A stretch of DNA of 64,000 nt. Source: Wenzhouxiangella sp. AB-CW3. GTDB taxonomy: Bacteria; Pseudomonadota; Gammaproteobacteria; Xanthomonadales; Wenzhouxiangellaceae. Numbering within the stretch: position 1 is the first letter of the stretch; the number at the start of each line of letters is the position of its first letter. The position numbers and the translations under genes were made by a program. The stretch is from contig NZ_CP061368.1 in NCBI RefSeq assembly GCF_014725735.1, positions 2,061,225 to 2,125,224 on the forward strand, given 5' to 3'. Shown piece by piece: positions 55,919 to 64,000 of the stretch. The notes beneath the pieces are model-generated. The model saw nothing but the letters and a program-made list of their open reading frames with translations. It was not told where the DNA came from and searched no databases.

Positions 55919-56587
55919 TCACCACGGCAAGGTCTCTCCGTTGGCATGGCGAAAGCTGCCAGTGTTCTCCATACTCAACTCTTCGATGCGTTCCAGCAGG
56001 CCGGCGGCTGCTTCGGCCGGCTCGATGTCGCCGCGGTTGCCGGTCATGCCGGTGCGCACGTAGCCCGGGTGCAGGAGTCCGACGGCGATGTTACGGTCTG
56101 CCAGTTCATGCGCCAGGCTGACGCCGGCGATGTTGACTGCGGCCTTGGACATCCGGTAGGCGTAGGCGCCACCCGAGGAGTTGTCGGCGATCGACCCGAC
56201 CCGGGAGGAAATGATGACCACCCGGCCGCCATCGTTCAGATGATTGCGCAGTGTCTGCGTGACCCGCAGGGGCGCCAGGGAATTGACTTCGTACTGCAGC
56301 CGCCAGTCGTCCAGCTCATCCTCGATGGTGTCCAGGCTGGACGGCACCAGGACTCCGGCATTGTTGACCAGCAGGTCAATGCGCGTGCCGCGCAGGCGAT
56401 CAGCCAGGTCTGCCAGTCCCTCTGAGTACGTGATGTCGACCCCCTCCTCGACCTGCGCTTCGGCGGCATTGAGTTCGGGCGAGGACGTCCGGCATACGGC
56501 AACGACCCGGTAGCCACGATCAGATAGCTGGCGGACCAGCTCCAGTCCGATGCCACGATTGGCACCTGTTACAACTGCCGTTCTCAT
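55919..56587 (-). CDS. Short-chain dehydrogenase/reductase
   Basis: 222 residues. The Rossmann nucleotide site is VTGANRGIGLELVRQ, then NNAGV, and the catalytic residues are Ser in VVIISSRVGSIAD and Tyr-x-x-x-Lys in YAYRMSKAAVN. It resembles the SDR group of carbonyl-reductase or C-factor (CsgA-like) proteins. The substrate is unknown. The ATG at 56587 has GGAG nine bases upstream; the open frame continues a further 580 bases without support. Confidence 0.9.
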   Translation of the reverse strand: MRTAVVTGANRGIGLELVRQLSDRGYRVVAVCRTSSPELNAAEAQVEEGVDITYSEGLADLADRLRGTRIDLLVNNAGVLVPSSLDTIEDELDDWRLQYEVNSLAPLRVTQTLRNHLNDGGRVVIISSRVGSIADNSSGGAYAYRMSKAAVNIAGVSLAHELADRNIAVGLLHPGYVRTGMTGNRGDIEPAEAAAGLLERIEELSMENTGSFRHANGETLPW

Positions 56588-56704
56588 GCGATACCGCTCC
56601 TTTTGTGCAGAAAAGTCTGAATACCAACTCCTTATGCTACTATTTTTGTGTGACCTGACCATCAACTCCCCGGCAAACCGGGGCCAACCAACCGAGGGAT
56701 GACC

Positions 56705-57025
56705 ATGTTCGGAACGACTAAGGGCAAACTGATCTGGGGGGTCGTTTTTCTGGCGATGATTGGTACCGCGGCAGCCGATGTGCTGCTGATCGAGAAGGTG
56801 AGAGAACGCATGGCTCGTAATCTGCCGGACAATGGCCTTAGCATGTCCCAGGTCGAGCAGCGGTTCGGTGAACCCTTGGAGCGTCGCCCTGCCGTGGGCG
56901 AGCCTCCCATCACACGCTGGGACTACGAGGATTACAGCGTATTTTTCGAGCACGAACTGGTTATCGAGAGCGTGGTTCATCACGAAGCCGTGGTTCGCGA
57001 AGCGGAAAGGCGCAACTCGCCATAA
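56705..57025 (+). CDS. Small membrane-anchored or exported protein, SmpA/BamE-like core
   Basis: 106 residues. An N-terminal hydrophobic segment (LIWGVVFLAMIGTAAADVLL) may be a signal peptide or anchor. The rest has GLSMSQVEQRFGEPLERRPA and WDYEDYSVFFEHELVIESVV, which resembles the fold of SmpA/OmlA-type periplasmic proteins that monitor ligand with a G-x-P motif. The second ATG (56705) is chosen because GAGGG lies seven bases before it. It is 18 bases ahead of aguA but the link is only positional. Confidence 0.55.
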   Translation: MFGTTKGKLIWGVVFLAMIGTAAADVLLIEKVRERMARNLPDNGLSMSQVEQRFGEPLERRPAVGEPPITRWDYEDYSVFFEHELVIESVVHHEAVVREAERRNSP

Positions 57026-57043
57026 AGGACAGGATGATTTGCG

Positions 57044-58024
57044 GTGTCGCATACCGAGTACAGACTGCCGGCTGAATGGGAACGACAAAGTGCGACCGTG
57101 CTGGCCTGGCCGCATGAAGAGACGGACTGGGCGAACTGCCTGGACGAGATCCGGCACGAGTACCTTCACCTGATTGATGCCATCCTGCCTCGTCAGCAGG
57201 TCATTCTACTCACGCACCCGGGTGATACCAGCGCACGCAAGGTGCTGGGCCGCCGCGCACGCCTGCACATGGTCGATATTCCGTTCAACGACACGTGGTG
57301 CCGCGACTATGGCCCCATCACCCTGGTTGGGCCCGAATCGCGCCTGGCCCTGGATTTCAATTTCGATGGCTGGGGCGGCAAGCACCCGGCGGCACTGGAC
57401 AATCGCGTCAATACGCAACTGGCGCGGCACCACCTTTTTTCCAGGCTGGACTTCCGTCAGTACCTGTTCGAGCTGGAGGGGGGCGCGATCGACAGCGACG
57501 GACGTGGCACCCTGCTGGTCAACTGGCACTGCATGCATGCCCGCCACTCGCACCTGACCCGCGGCGAGATCGAGCACGAACTGCACCAGTTGCTCAATAT
57601 CGACCATGTCATCGGCATCGACATCGAACCGATGAGCGGAGATGACACCGACGGTCACATCGATACGCTGACCCGCTTCATTTCCCCGGACATCCTGGTC
57701 TTTCAACTCCAGGCCTCAGAGAAACGCAATCAACAGTTGCGCGACCAGCTCGAAGGCCTGCGAAGCGCCGATGGCCAGGCTTTCGAGCTGTATGCGCTGC
57801 CCCATGCCGAAGATATCAATGCGGATCTGCCGGCAAGCTACGCCAACTTCCTGTTCGTCAATGGCGCCTGCCTGGTACCGGCATTCGGCAGCGACCACGA
57901 CGAGGTCGCGCGCGGCATTCTGGCCGACCTGCTCCCGGATTTCGATGTCCGTTCCGTGCCCGCCGGCATCATGATCCGGCAGTCCGGCGGCCCACACTGC
58001 GCGTCCATGCATATTCCGGCCTGA
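57044..58024 (+). CDS. aguA: Agmatine deiminase
   Basis: 326 residues. Family blocks: YRLPAEWERQSATVLAWPHE, NDTWCRDYGPI, LDFNFDGWGGKHP, LEGGAIDSDGRG, DDTDGHIDTLTRF, and the catalytic Cys319 in SGGPHCASMHIP. It converts agmatine to N-carbamoylputrescine and ammonia. GTG start at 57044. aguB follows 10 bases later, so the two steps of the pathway from agmatine to putrescine are in one operon. Confidence 0.95.
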   Translation: MSHTEYRLPAEWERQSATVLAWPHEETDWANCLDEIRHEYLHLIDAILPRQQVILLTHPGDTSARKVLGRRARLHMVDIPFNDTWCRDYGPITLVGPESRLALDFNFDGWGGKHPAALDNRVNTQLARHHLFSRLDFRQYLFELEGGAIDSDGRGTLLVNWHCMHARHSHLTRGEIEHELHQLLNIDHVIGIDIEPMSGDDTDGHIDTLTRFISPDILVFQLQASEKRNQQLRDQLEGLRSADGQAFELYALPHAEDINADLPASYANFLFVNGACLVPAFGSDHDEVARGILADLLPDFDVRSVPAGIMIRQSGGPHCASMHIPA

Positions 58025-58034
58025 GCGTGCAGGC

Positions 58035-58919
58035 ATGAATCGAATCCTGAGAATCGCGCTGATTCAGCACGCCATGAGCCCGAATGCATCGGACAACCGG
58101 CGCATCAGCGCCGAGGGCATTGTCCAGGCGGCCCGGTCCGGCGCCGAACTGGTCGTGCTGCCCGAGCTTCATGCCAGTGAGTATTTCTGCAAGTACCAGG
58201 ATCCAGACCTGTTCGACCTGGCCGAGCCACTGGATGGCCCCAGCGCCAGCATGTTGTCGGAAGCAGCGGCCGAGCATGGCGTGGTCGTGGTCGGTTCGAT
58301 CTTCGAACACCGCGCACCCGGGCTTGCCCACAACACCGCCCTGGTGTTCAATGACGATGGTTCACGCGCCGGCATCTATCGCAAGATGCACATACCCGAT
58401 GATCCGGGCTACAACGAGAAGTTCTACTTCACCCCCGGGGATCTGGGCTTTGAGCCGATTGAAACCAGCATCGGGCGGCTGGGCGTGCTGGTGTGCTGGG
58501 ACCAGTGGTACCCGGAAGCCGCACGGCTGATGGCTCTGGCCGGCGCCGAAATTCTCCTCTACCCCACCGCCATCGGACTGAACCCGGAAGACGACGAAGC
58601 GGAACAGCTCAGGCAGCTTGATGCCTGGCGCACGCTGCAGCGTGGTCACGCGGTCGCCAACGGCATTCCGGTGGCAGCATGCAACCGCGTAGGATTCGAG
58701 CCCGACCGGTCCGGCAACAACCTCGATGCGGAATTCTGGGGCCACAGCCTGGTCATCGGCCCGCAGGGCGAGATCATCGACGAAGCCGGCACGGAGGCCG
58801 AAGTCCTGATCGTCGATATCGACATGGGCCGCAGCGAACGGGTCAGAAGAATCTGGCCGTTTCTCAGGGACCGGCGGATTGATGCTTATGGGGATCTTCT
58901 CAAGCGCTGGCGAAAGTGA
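58035..58919 (+). CDS. aguB: N-carbamoylputrescine amidase
   Basis: 294 residues. Nitrilase-superfamily triad: Glu44 in VLPELHASEYF, Lys117 in IYRKMHIPDDPGY, Cys154 in VCWDQWYPEAAR. It hydrolyses N-carbamoylputrescine to putrescine, CO2 and ammonia. The substrate assignment follows from its pairing with agmatine deiminase and the ELHASEYF/QWYPEAAR motifs typical of AguB. Confidence 0.95.
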   Translation: MNRILRIALIQHAMSPNASDNRRISAEGIVQAARSGAELVVLPELHASEYFCKYQDPDLFDLAEPLDGPSASMLSEAAAEHGVVVVGSIFEHRAPGLAHNTALVFNDDGSRAGIYRKMHIPDDPGYNEKFYFTPGDLGFEPIETSIGRLGVLVCWDQWYPEAARLMALAGAEILLYPTAIGLNPEDDEAEQLRQLDAWRTLQRGHAVANGIPVAACNRVGFEPDRSGNNLDAEFWGHSLVIGPQGEIIDEAGTEAEVLIVDIDMGRSERVRRIWPFLRDRRIDAYGDLLKRWRK

Positions 58920-58925
58920 GGAGAG

Positions 58926-59140
58926 TGACGGGCGGCATCCGGTCGAGCACGGGCTGGGCGAGTGATCGACCGAGTTGACTCGTATGGGCCGGGTGGCCCT
59001 TGAGTCGACACGATTGGCACGTTGCCGCCCAGAGGTTGATCGGCTTCGACAAAGCCTTTGGTGTATCGGATGGACCGGGATGGCTCAGGTGGTACAACCG
59101 CCACTCGCCCAGCCCGTGCTCGACCGAATACCACCCGTCA
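58926..59140. repeat. Inverted-repeat unit with 39-bp arms (MITE-like)
   Basis: The arms begin TGACGGGCGGCATCCGGTCG (58926) and, on the opposite strand from 59140, TGACGGGTGGTATTCGGTCG. They match at 36 of 39 positions; the inner 25 are identical and the three differences are transitions. About 137 bases lie between. Size and arms resemble a miniature inverted-repeat element. No clear target duplication was found. Confidence 0.6.
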
Positions 59141-59219
59141 TGAGAGGTAGAAGAAGGCTTAAGAGCGAAATGCCGGCACCGTCTCCCACATAGAGTTATA
59201 CACCTACTCCCACACGTCA

Positions 59220-59265
59220 GGTGGTGAGCGGTCTTGCCCGGCCCCGGGCAAGACCGCTCGCCACC
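59220..59265. terminator. Long hairpin between aguB and the oxidoreductase operon
   Basis: GGTGGTGAGCGGTCTTGCCC plus GG pairs with its complement at 59244-59265 over 22 bases with one mismatch and a two-base loop. It lies 13 bases after the stop of the minus-strand operon. No T-run follows on either strand, so it may stabilise mRNA or act as a weak bidirectional terminator. Confidence 0.55.
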
Positions 59266-59277
59266 CAGCCCCCATCC

Positions 59278-59865
59278 CTATGCCCCGCGATGGCCCAGCG
59301 ACTCGATCCGTTGCAACCACCGTTGCCGCCCTTCCGGCTTTCCGGCATTGGCCAGGCCGACGAAACAGTGCTTGACCGGCTTGATGCCGCAGAACTTCAG
59401 GATATTGCGTTTAAGGTTGCGATAGCCATGGGCTCCGAAGTACCAGCGATAGAACAGGCCCGGCATGCCCATGGTGATTATCACGCGTGCCGACTTGCCC
59501 TTGAGCAATCCACCCCCCGGCCCTTCGCGAGCCTCCTCGTCGAAGGCAAACCCCGGTCTCAGCAGTTGTTCCAGAAAGGCCTTGACCATGGCCGGCATGG
59601 TTCCCAACCAGAGCGGAAAGATCAGCACCAGGTGGTCGGCATTCCTGACTTTTTCCTGGGCCTGGACGATATCGTCGGCGACTTCCGTCTGCTGCCAGTC
59701 GGCTTCACTGGTCAGCATGGGAAAGTCCAGCTGCGAAACGATCACTTCGTCGATGGTGAAACCCGCCTCTTCCGCCCCCTTGCGATAAGCGGCGGCCAGG
59801 CCGTGACAGAAATGAGAGGTCTCCCGATCAGGATGCCCCTGAATGATCAATATGCGTCGGTTCAC
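59278..59865 (-). CDS. Flavodoxin-like NAD(P)H oxidoreductase (MdaB/KefF family)
   Basis: 195 residues. The flavodoxin_2 fold starts RILIIQGHPDRETSHFCHGL and has the FMN-loop region LVLIFPLWLGTMPAMVKAFL and MGMPGLFYRWYFGAHGYRNL. Family members reduce quinones or protect against oxidants. The start is a GTG with AGGAG upstream, overlapping the previous gene by four bases (GTGA). It is the last gene of the amidoligase operon. Confidence 0.88.
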   Translation of the reverse strand: MNRRILIIQGHPDRETSHFCHGLAAAYRKGAEEAGFTIDEVIVSQLDFPMLTSEADWQQTEVADDIVQAQEKVRNADHLVLIFPLWLGTMPAMVKAFLEQLLRPGFAFDEEAREGPGGGLLKGKSARVIITMGMPGLFYRWYFGAHGYRNLKRNILKFCGIKPVKHCFVGLANAGKPEGRQRWLQRIESLGHRGA

Positions 59866-60563
59866 GATAGCGTCTCCTGTTCCACGAATTCGGCCAGCTC
59901 CTGCAGCAGACTGGACCAGTCCCCGCGGTCGCACAAGGCCTGATTGATTTCCAGCTCCACGCTGATCAGTCGCGATTCCGGCAGGAACTGCCGATGCTGC
60001 TGCCCCATGCCATTGCTGCTACCCCGGTATGGATAGTTCCTTCGCACACGCAAATCCGGCAGATGCGAGCGAATCCTGGCGGCCAGCCCCCCGCACCATT
60101 CGCGTTCATGCTTTCGTGCCGGGTCATAGAGCAGGCCGATATCCGCATGGCGCTCCCTGCCCTCAAGAACCGGCACAAAACTGTGACAGGCCAGATGCAG
60201 TATTCGCCCGGGCAGCGTGTTCAGATACATGCGATAGCGACCCCAGTGGGGATGCCAGTATTCGAGATCCAGCCGATGCCTTTCTGCGGCCGGAAGCCGG
60301 CGAGTAAACTCCGAAAAATGTTGCCGATGGTCCGCCGAGCGGTTGAGGTCCACCAGCAGGCGCGTGACTCTGCCCACAAGCAAGGGCGCTTTGAGCCGCT
60401 GCGCCAGCACCTCGGCCACCTGCAGCGAGCCGCGATCGTATCCGCGATGGCTGTCGAGCTCTGACTCGTGCCCCAAGAACAAGTGCCGCCACTGGACGGG
60501 CACGAAGCTGCTGGCATGTTCGCAGCTGATCAAATACGAAACAGGTGATTGTTCTGGAGGCAT
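59862..60563 (-). CDS. N-formylglutamate amidohydrolase family protein
   Basis: 233 residues. Family blocks: SCEHASSFVP, YDRGSLQVAEVLAQRLKAPL, RLLVDLNRSADH, ACHSFVPVL and YPYRGSSNGMG. Zinc-type ligands are the Glu-His of CEHAS and the HSF histidine. The classic enzyme ends histidine degradation (HutG), but no hut genes are nearby. The gene overlaps the GCS2-family gene by 34 bases, so the substrate is probably a product of that pathway. Confidence 0.88.
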   Translation of the reverse strand: MPPEQSPVSYLISCEHASSFVPVQWRHLFLGHESELDSHRGYDRGSLQVAEVLAQRLKAPLLVGRVTRLLVDLNRSADHRQHFSEFTRRLPAAERHRLDLEYWHPHWGRYRMYLNTLPGRILHLACHSFVPVLEGRERHADIGLLYDPARKHEREWCGGLAARIRSHLPDLRVRRNYPYRGSSNGMGQQHRQFLPESRLISVELEINQALCDRGDWSSLLQELAEFVEQETLS

Positions 60564-61777
60564 TCCGCCATCTCTCCATAGACCTTCCTGATTGCAGAAT
60601 CGGTAGCGGTCGGTGTCAAGCGACCGACAATGGCCTCCGCCAAGGAGCCTCGGTCGACAATGCGCTCCATGATCTCAGCCATCGGACTGCCTTCCATCAG
60701 GCCATCGGCAAGCAGATGCTGCCAGCAGGCCTGGCCAGTCATGGGCTGAACCAGACCAAACAGCCTAAGGTAATCGAGATCCTCGATCATGCCCTGGCCA
60801 CCGTGCCGCGCGAGCTGGAACAGCACTCGCGACATGTTTCCATGATCAAGTGCCTGTTGCCGGTCAAAATGTGCCTCAGGGGCGTCGTAGAAGCGACGAA
60901 CCAGCCTTGTCAGGGCATCAGCCACCGCCAGGTCCGCGGCGGGGCATTCCTGCACGTCGACCAGCCGGATTTCAATGGTTTGTCGCTCGAATCGGGCAAT
61001 GGCACCCCGTGAATTGAGCCAGTCGTCGGTCAGCAGGCCGTGCGGATCACGGGGTGCGATGGCCCGGTACATCGGGTGCAGAATGTGCTCATGATATTGC
61101 GCGATGCCGGTCACCGCCTCAGGCACGATCAGGCCGGCTATCTCGGGGATGGCGCCCTGATTGCCACGATAGTGGAACAGGCGACGATCACACCAACCGG
61201 TCAGACGCCCCTGCTCCAGCGGGGAAGACGCGGCCAGCGCCGGAATCAGTGGCAGCACCACGCGAACGGCCGCATGCAATCGGCGAAACTCCGCTTCGTT
61301 GGCAAACGGCAGATTGATGTGGGTGGACTGAAGATTGGACCAGCCATGGCCGCGACAACCGAATATCCGGTCGTAGGCATCATAGATTTCGTTCTGACCA
61401 TGCGACCACAGGACGGTGTCCGCATGCGGATCAAACCAGGGATGCATGGCGGTAGGTAGCAGCATGGCATCGTGAGCAGCCAGCCGGCCGTTGATCTCTT
61501 GAATGGCCCGGGCAAACAGGCTGTCGAGGGAATCCAGCCCGGGCGCCGGCCCGTTGGTCTTGAGCTCGATGACGTGAGCGGCCAGCTCGTTGGACCAGGC
61601 AACAGGGCCCTGAGCAACCTCGTTGACGACCGTTCCGGCATCATCGCGCAGCAGGCGATCGGCCAGTGGCCTGGCCGAGAGACTCCGGCGATCGACGATC
61701 ATGTACTCCAACTCGATTCCATAGCCGGTGAATGCCGACAGATGCGGTTGCGGTGTGATCGGATTCAGAACCGGCAT
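60530..61777 (-). CDS. GCS2-family carboxylate-amine ligase (glutamate-cysteine ligase-like)
   Basis: 415 residues. The start motif GYGIELEYMIVDRRSLSARP has the acidic metal-binding Glu pair; STHINLPFANEAEFRRLHA and IARFERQTIEIRLVDVQECP follow. This is the GCS2/COG2170 fold of glutamine-synthetase-like ligases that join an amine to a carboxylate. True gamma-glutamylcysteine synthesis is possible, but the operon with an ATP-grasp ligase suggests a different peptide product. It starts 6 bases after the ATP-grasp gene. Confidence 0.88.
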   Translation of the reverse strand: MPVLNPITPQPHLSAFTGYGIELEYMIVDRRSLSARPLADRLLRDDAGTVVNEVAQGPVAWSNELAAHVIELKTNGPAPGLDSLDSLFARAIQEINGRLAAHDAMLLPTAMHPWFDPHADTVLWSHGQNEIYDAYDRIFGCRGHGWSNLQSTHINLPFANEAEFRRLHAAVRVVLPLIPALAASSPLEQGRLTGWCDRRLFHYRGNQGAIPEIAGLIVPEAVTGIAQYHEHILHPMYRAIAPRDPHGLLTDDWLNSRGAIARFERQTIEIRLVDVQECPAADLAVADALTRLVRRFYDAPEAHFDRQQALDHGNMSRVLFQLARHGGQGMIEDLDYLRLFGLVQPMTGQACWQHLLADGLMEGSPMAEIMERIVDRGSLAEAIVGRLTPTATDSAIRKVYGEMAECLQNNHLFRI

Positions 61778-61783
61778 GTTGTT

Positions 61784-63250
61784 TCAATTCCCCAGTTTTC
61801 GCGCGGTCACGCGCTTGAGGAATACCGCCATGATCTCTTCATACAGCCTCTTTCCCACGACCGCATCTTCGCAACCGGCGTCAAGAGACGGATTGTCGTT
61901 GACCTCGATGACGACCACCCGACCATTGACCTCCTTGAGATCAACACCGTAGAGCCCATTGCCGATCAGCCCGGCCGCCTTGAGCGCGGCCCTGATCACT
62001 GTGCCTGGAACGTCATCCACACTGAGGGTGTCGGCCATACCCTCCAGGATGCGATTGCCCTTGTGCTGAATGATCTGCCAGTGTCCGCGGGCCATGTAGT
62101 AGCGACAGACGTACAGGACACGACCATCGATCACCCCGACGCGCCAGTCAAACTCGGTCGGCAGGTACTCCTGGGCCACGACCATGTCCGAGCCGTTGAG
62201 CAGCTCTCTTATCGACCGGCTCAGGGATTCAGCATCGTCAACTCGCACCACACCCCGAGAAAATGCACTGTCTGGCTGTTTGAGCACCACCGGCAGCCCC
62301 AGCAGAGGCTCGATCTGGTCAGCATTGTCACGATGAACCAGCAGCGTCCTGGGGACAGCCACCCCATGCCGTTGAAGCAGTTCGGCCAGGAAGACCTTGT
62401 TGGTGCATTTGAGTATGGAATCCGGGTCGTCCATGACCACGAGGCCCTCGGCCATGGCCTGGCGGGCAAAGCGGTAGGTGTGGTGATTCACGGCCGTGGT
62501 CTCGCGGATAAACAAGGCATCAAACTGGGCCAGCCTGCCGATCTCCTCGGGGCCGATGAAATCGACCTGGAAACCACAAGCCTCGCCGGCACGCTGGAAA
62601 CGCGCAAGCGCCCGGGCATCCGATGGCGGGCTGGTTTCCTCGGGATTGACCAGCACGGCAAGGTCGAAGCGGCTCTGGTTGCGACTGCGTCGCGCCGGCC
62701 GCGGGCGCTTGCCGGAAAAGTAAAGTTGTGCTGATTCAGCCACGAAATCCATGTGCTGAGATGGAATCTCGCTGAAGGGAATGGGCGCAATTCGACGAAG
62801 CACCCAGCCATCGCGTCCACGCAGAAAGCGGGCTCGCAACAGGGGCGCTGGGAACAGATTGAACAAGGCCCGGGCCAGACGATCATGGCGACGCGCAAGG
62901 TTGCGACCAAAATACACGCTCAAGTCGAACTGGTCCGACTGCAGAGGCTTCAAGCTGCGGTCGATCAAACGTCCAAGCTCCGAGGTCGTCAGGCGCACCA
63001 GATTCTGAGCCCGAAAATCCAGCAACGTGGATACGGAAGGCAACGGTTTGTGGCCGCGCGCCTCGGCCAGAAGCGAGACGTAATAACCGTTGGACTGATA
63101 GCCGTAGCTGCGGCAGAGGTTGAACACACGGGTTGCGCGCCTTTCAAGCCAGGCAGGGTCGGCGAGGTATTGCCGGGCGCTGACCTTCTCGACCCCATGG
63201 ATCTCCAGAGGCCAGTCACCGGCACTGGAGAGCACAATCAGCTGGCGCAT
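61784..63250 (-). CDS. RimK-like ATP-grasp ligase with RLAN N-terminal domain
   Basis: 488 residues. The N-terminal 200 residues (RQYLADPAWLERRATRVFNL, then GYYVSLLAEARGHKPLPSVS) match the RimK-like ATP-grasp N-terminal domain. The C-terminal ATP-grasp has LLGLPVVLKQPDSAFSRGVV, AQEYLPTEFDWRVGVIDGRV, and the metal-binding end VVVIEVNDNPSLDAG. RimK-type enzymes add amino acids to carboxyl groups of proteins or peptides. The ATG at 63250 is chosen from the conserved MRQLIVLSS start. First gene of a four-gene operon. Confidence 0.9.
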   Translation of the reverse strand: MRQLIVLSSAGDWPLEIHGVEKVSARQYLADPAWLERRATRVFNLCRSYGYQSNGYYVSLLAEARGHKPLPSVSTLLDFRAQNLVRLTTSELGRLIDRSLKPLQSDQFDLSVYFGRNLARRHDRLARALFNLFPAPLLRARFLRGRDGWVLRRIAPIPFSEIPSQHMDFVAESAQLYFSGKRPRPARRSRNQSRFDLAVLVNPEETSPPSDARALARFQRAGEACGFQVDFIGPEEIGRLAQFDALFIRETTAVNHHTYRFARQAMAEGLVVMDDPDSILKCTNKVFLAELLQRHGVAVPRTLLVHRDNADQIEPLLGLPVVLKQPDSAFSRGVVRVDDAESLSRSIRELLNGSDMVVAQEYLPTEFDWRVGVIDGRVLYVCRYYMARGHWQIIQHKGNRILEGMADTLSVDDVPGTVIRAALKAAGLIGNGLYGVDLKEVNGRVVVIEVNDNPSLDAGCEDAVVGKRLYEEIMAVFLKRVTARKLGN

Positions 63251-63469
63251 GACAGCGATAGACTTCGGCACTCATTCAGACGCCAGCGCGCTGGGCTCAA
63301 CATTGGCTTTGAAGCCTTCACCGGAGAAACACCTCGCACCCGGTCCATGAAGGTTTGATTATGAACCTCATCCATTCTTTCGACCAGTAGTCGCTGCACC
63401 CTTAGATTCCAGGGGAAAATCCGCTACACTGCCCCGCTGTCCTGCCTGCAACGACCACCGACCATCACG
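63251..63469. other. Divergent intergenic region before the TraB-family gene
   Basis: 219 bases. A TACACT box at 63425-63430 with TTAGAT 17 bases upstream is a weak candidate promoter for the rightward gene. No repeat or RNA gene was seen. Confidence 0.4.
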
Positions 63470-64000
63470 ATGACACCGGAACACAAGGAACTGTTTGCCG
63501 GAGAGCCGGTCGAGCACGTCCAGCGAGACGGCGTGGACTATGCCCTGCTGGGCACGGCCCATGTCTCCCGGACCAGCGCCGAAGCGGTTCAGAGACTGCT
63601 GGAGAGCGGGCACTACGATGCCGTGGCCATCGAGCTGTGTGCATCGCGCTACCAGAGCCTGACCCGCGACAATGCCTGGCGCGACATGAACCTGTTTTCC
63701 ATTATCCGGCAAGGCAAGGCCGGGATGATGATGGCCTCGCTGGCACTGTCGGCCTACCAGAAGAGAATCGCCGAACAGTTCGGGATCGAACCGGGTGCGG
63801 AAATGAAGGCCGCGATCGAGGCCGCACGCAAGGCCGGCTTGCCCGTGCAGCTCATCGATCGAGAAATCGGCATCACGCTGCGACGTGCTTCAAGGCGGCT
63901 GTCGCTGTGGAAGCGCTGGCTGATGATCAACGGCCTGATCGTGTCCATGTTCAGTCGCCAGGAGATCCCCGAGGAAGACATCGAGCGACTCAAGCAGGGC
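63470..64000 (+). CDS. TraB/PrgY (pheromone shutdown) family protein, 3' end beyond window
   Basis: 177 residues are visible. The family start is DYALLGTAHVSRTSAEAVQR followed by AVAIELCASRYQSL and DREIGITLRRA. The Tiki/TraB fold has GxxH and Glu residues (GTAH, IELC) resembling metallopeptidases. Bacterial members such as PrgY remove or block peptide pheromones in Enterococcus; in Gram-negative bacteria the role is unknown. The frame is open at the window edge; typical members have about 390 residues. Confidence 0.88.
   Translation, partial: MTPEHKELFAGEPVEHVQRDGVDYALLGTAHVSRTSAEAVQRLLESGHYDAVAIELCASRYQSLTRDNAWRDMNLFSIIRQGKAGMMMASLALSAYQKRIAEQFGIEPGAEMKAAIEAARKAGLPVQLIDREIGITLRRASRRLSLWKRWLMINGLIVSMFSRQEIPEEDIERLKQG

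Larger units (their letters stand above)
58920..59277. other. Non-coding region with two large inverted repeats
   Basis: 358 bases between two convergent genes. It holds a 39-base inverted repeat pair (58926-58964 / 59102-59140) and a 22-base hairpin at 59220-59265, listed separately. The 80 bases between them show nothing. No gene was found. Confidence 0.75.

Noticed and set aside
56588-57169. Long N-terminal extension of the SDR protein
   Set aside because: It overlaps the plus-strand genes, has no conserved motif, and the Rossmann start with a ribosome site is at 56587.

Overview
The window is a chromosomal segment of a GC-rich, polarly flagellated gammaproteobacterium. Flagellar genes are arranged as in Xanthomonas and Pseudomonas: the cluster carries its own rpoN with fleQ and fleSR, and has flgMN-flgZ. 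The carA-carB-greA-rpfE-like-recJ order is that of Xanthomonas and Xylella. TPR-sulfotransferase, REP/RAYT and heptamer-repeat content suggests a Xanthomonadales or Wenzhouxiangella-like lineage. The taxon is an inference; there is no rRNA in the window.

Region 1 (1-18.1 kb, minus strand) is the flagellar export, basal-body and filament block. It holds fliJ (cut by the window edge), fliI, fliH, fliG, fliF and fliE; the regulators fleR, fleS, a shortened fleQ and rpoN; a NarL-type two-component pair; a degenerate PilZ protein; fliT-like, fliS, fliD, flaG and fliC. Region 2 (18.1-22.65 kb) separates fliC from flgL. It holds a TPR-sulfotransferase with a sigma-54 type promoter, a REP-associated transposase (RAYT), and a 222-bp tandem array of REP hairpins. 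Region 3 (22.65-37 kb) holds flgL to flgB on the minus strand, then divergent flgA, flgM, flgN, flgZ and an EAL-HDOD protein on the plus strand.

Promoter motifs give a coherent regulatory picture. -24/-12 elements precede fliE, fleS, flgB, flgA and the sulfotransferase gene. FliA (sigma-28) elements of the form TAAAG-N15-CCG(A/C)TAN precede flgM, fliS and fliC, with a weaker one before flgK. The expected order is RpoN/FleQ, then the hook-basal body, then FlgM export, then FliA-driven filament genes.

Region 4 (37-51.8 kb) is housekeeping: a secreted hypothetical, a host-attachment family protein, recJ, an RpfE-like protein, greA, carB and carA, a DUF1249 protein, ppsR with ppsA, orn and rsgA. 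A GxxExxY-nuclease element with perfect 28-bp inverted repeats sits between carA and carB and supplies the carA stop codon. Heptanucleotide repeats fill the gaps around orn and rsgA. Region 5 (52.0-55.8 kb) is a nested insertion: an IS21-like element inside an IS4-like element. Region 6 (55.9-64 kb) has an SDR gene, a small exported protein, and the agmatine-to-putrescine pair aguA-aguB. It also has a tightly packed amidoligase operon (RimK-like ATP-grasp, GCS2-family ligase, N-formylglutamate amidohydrolase family, flavodoxin-like reductase) and the start of a TraB/PrgY-family gene.
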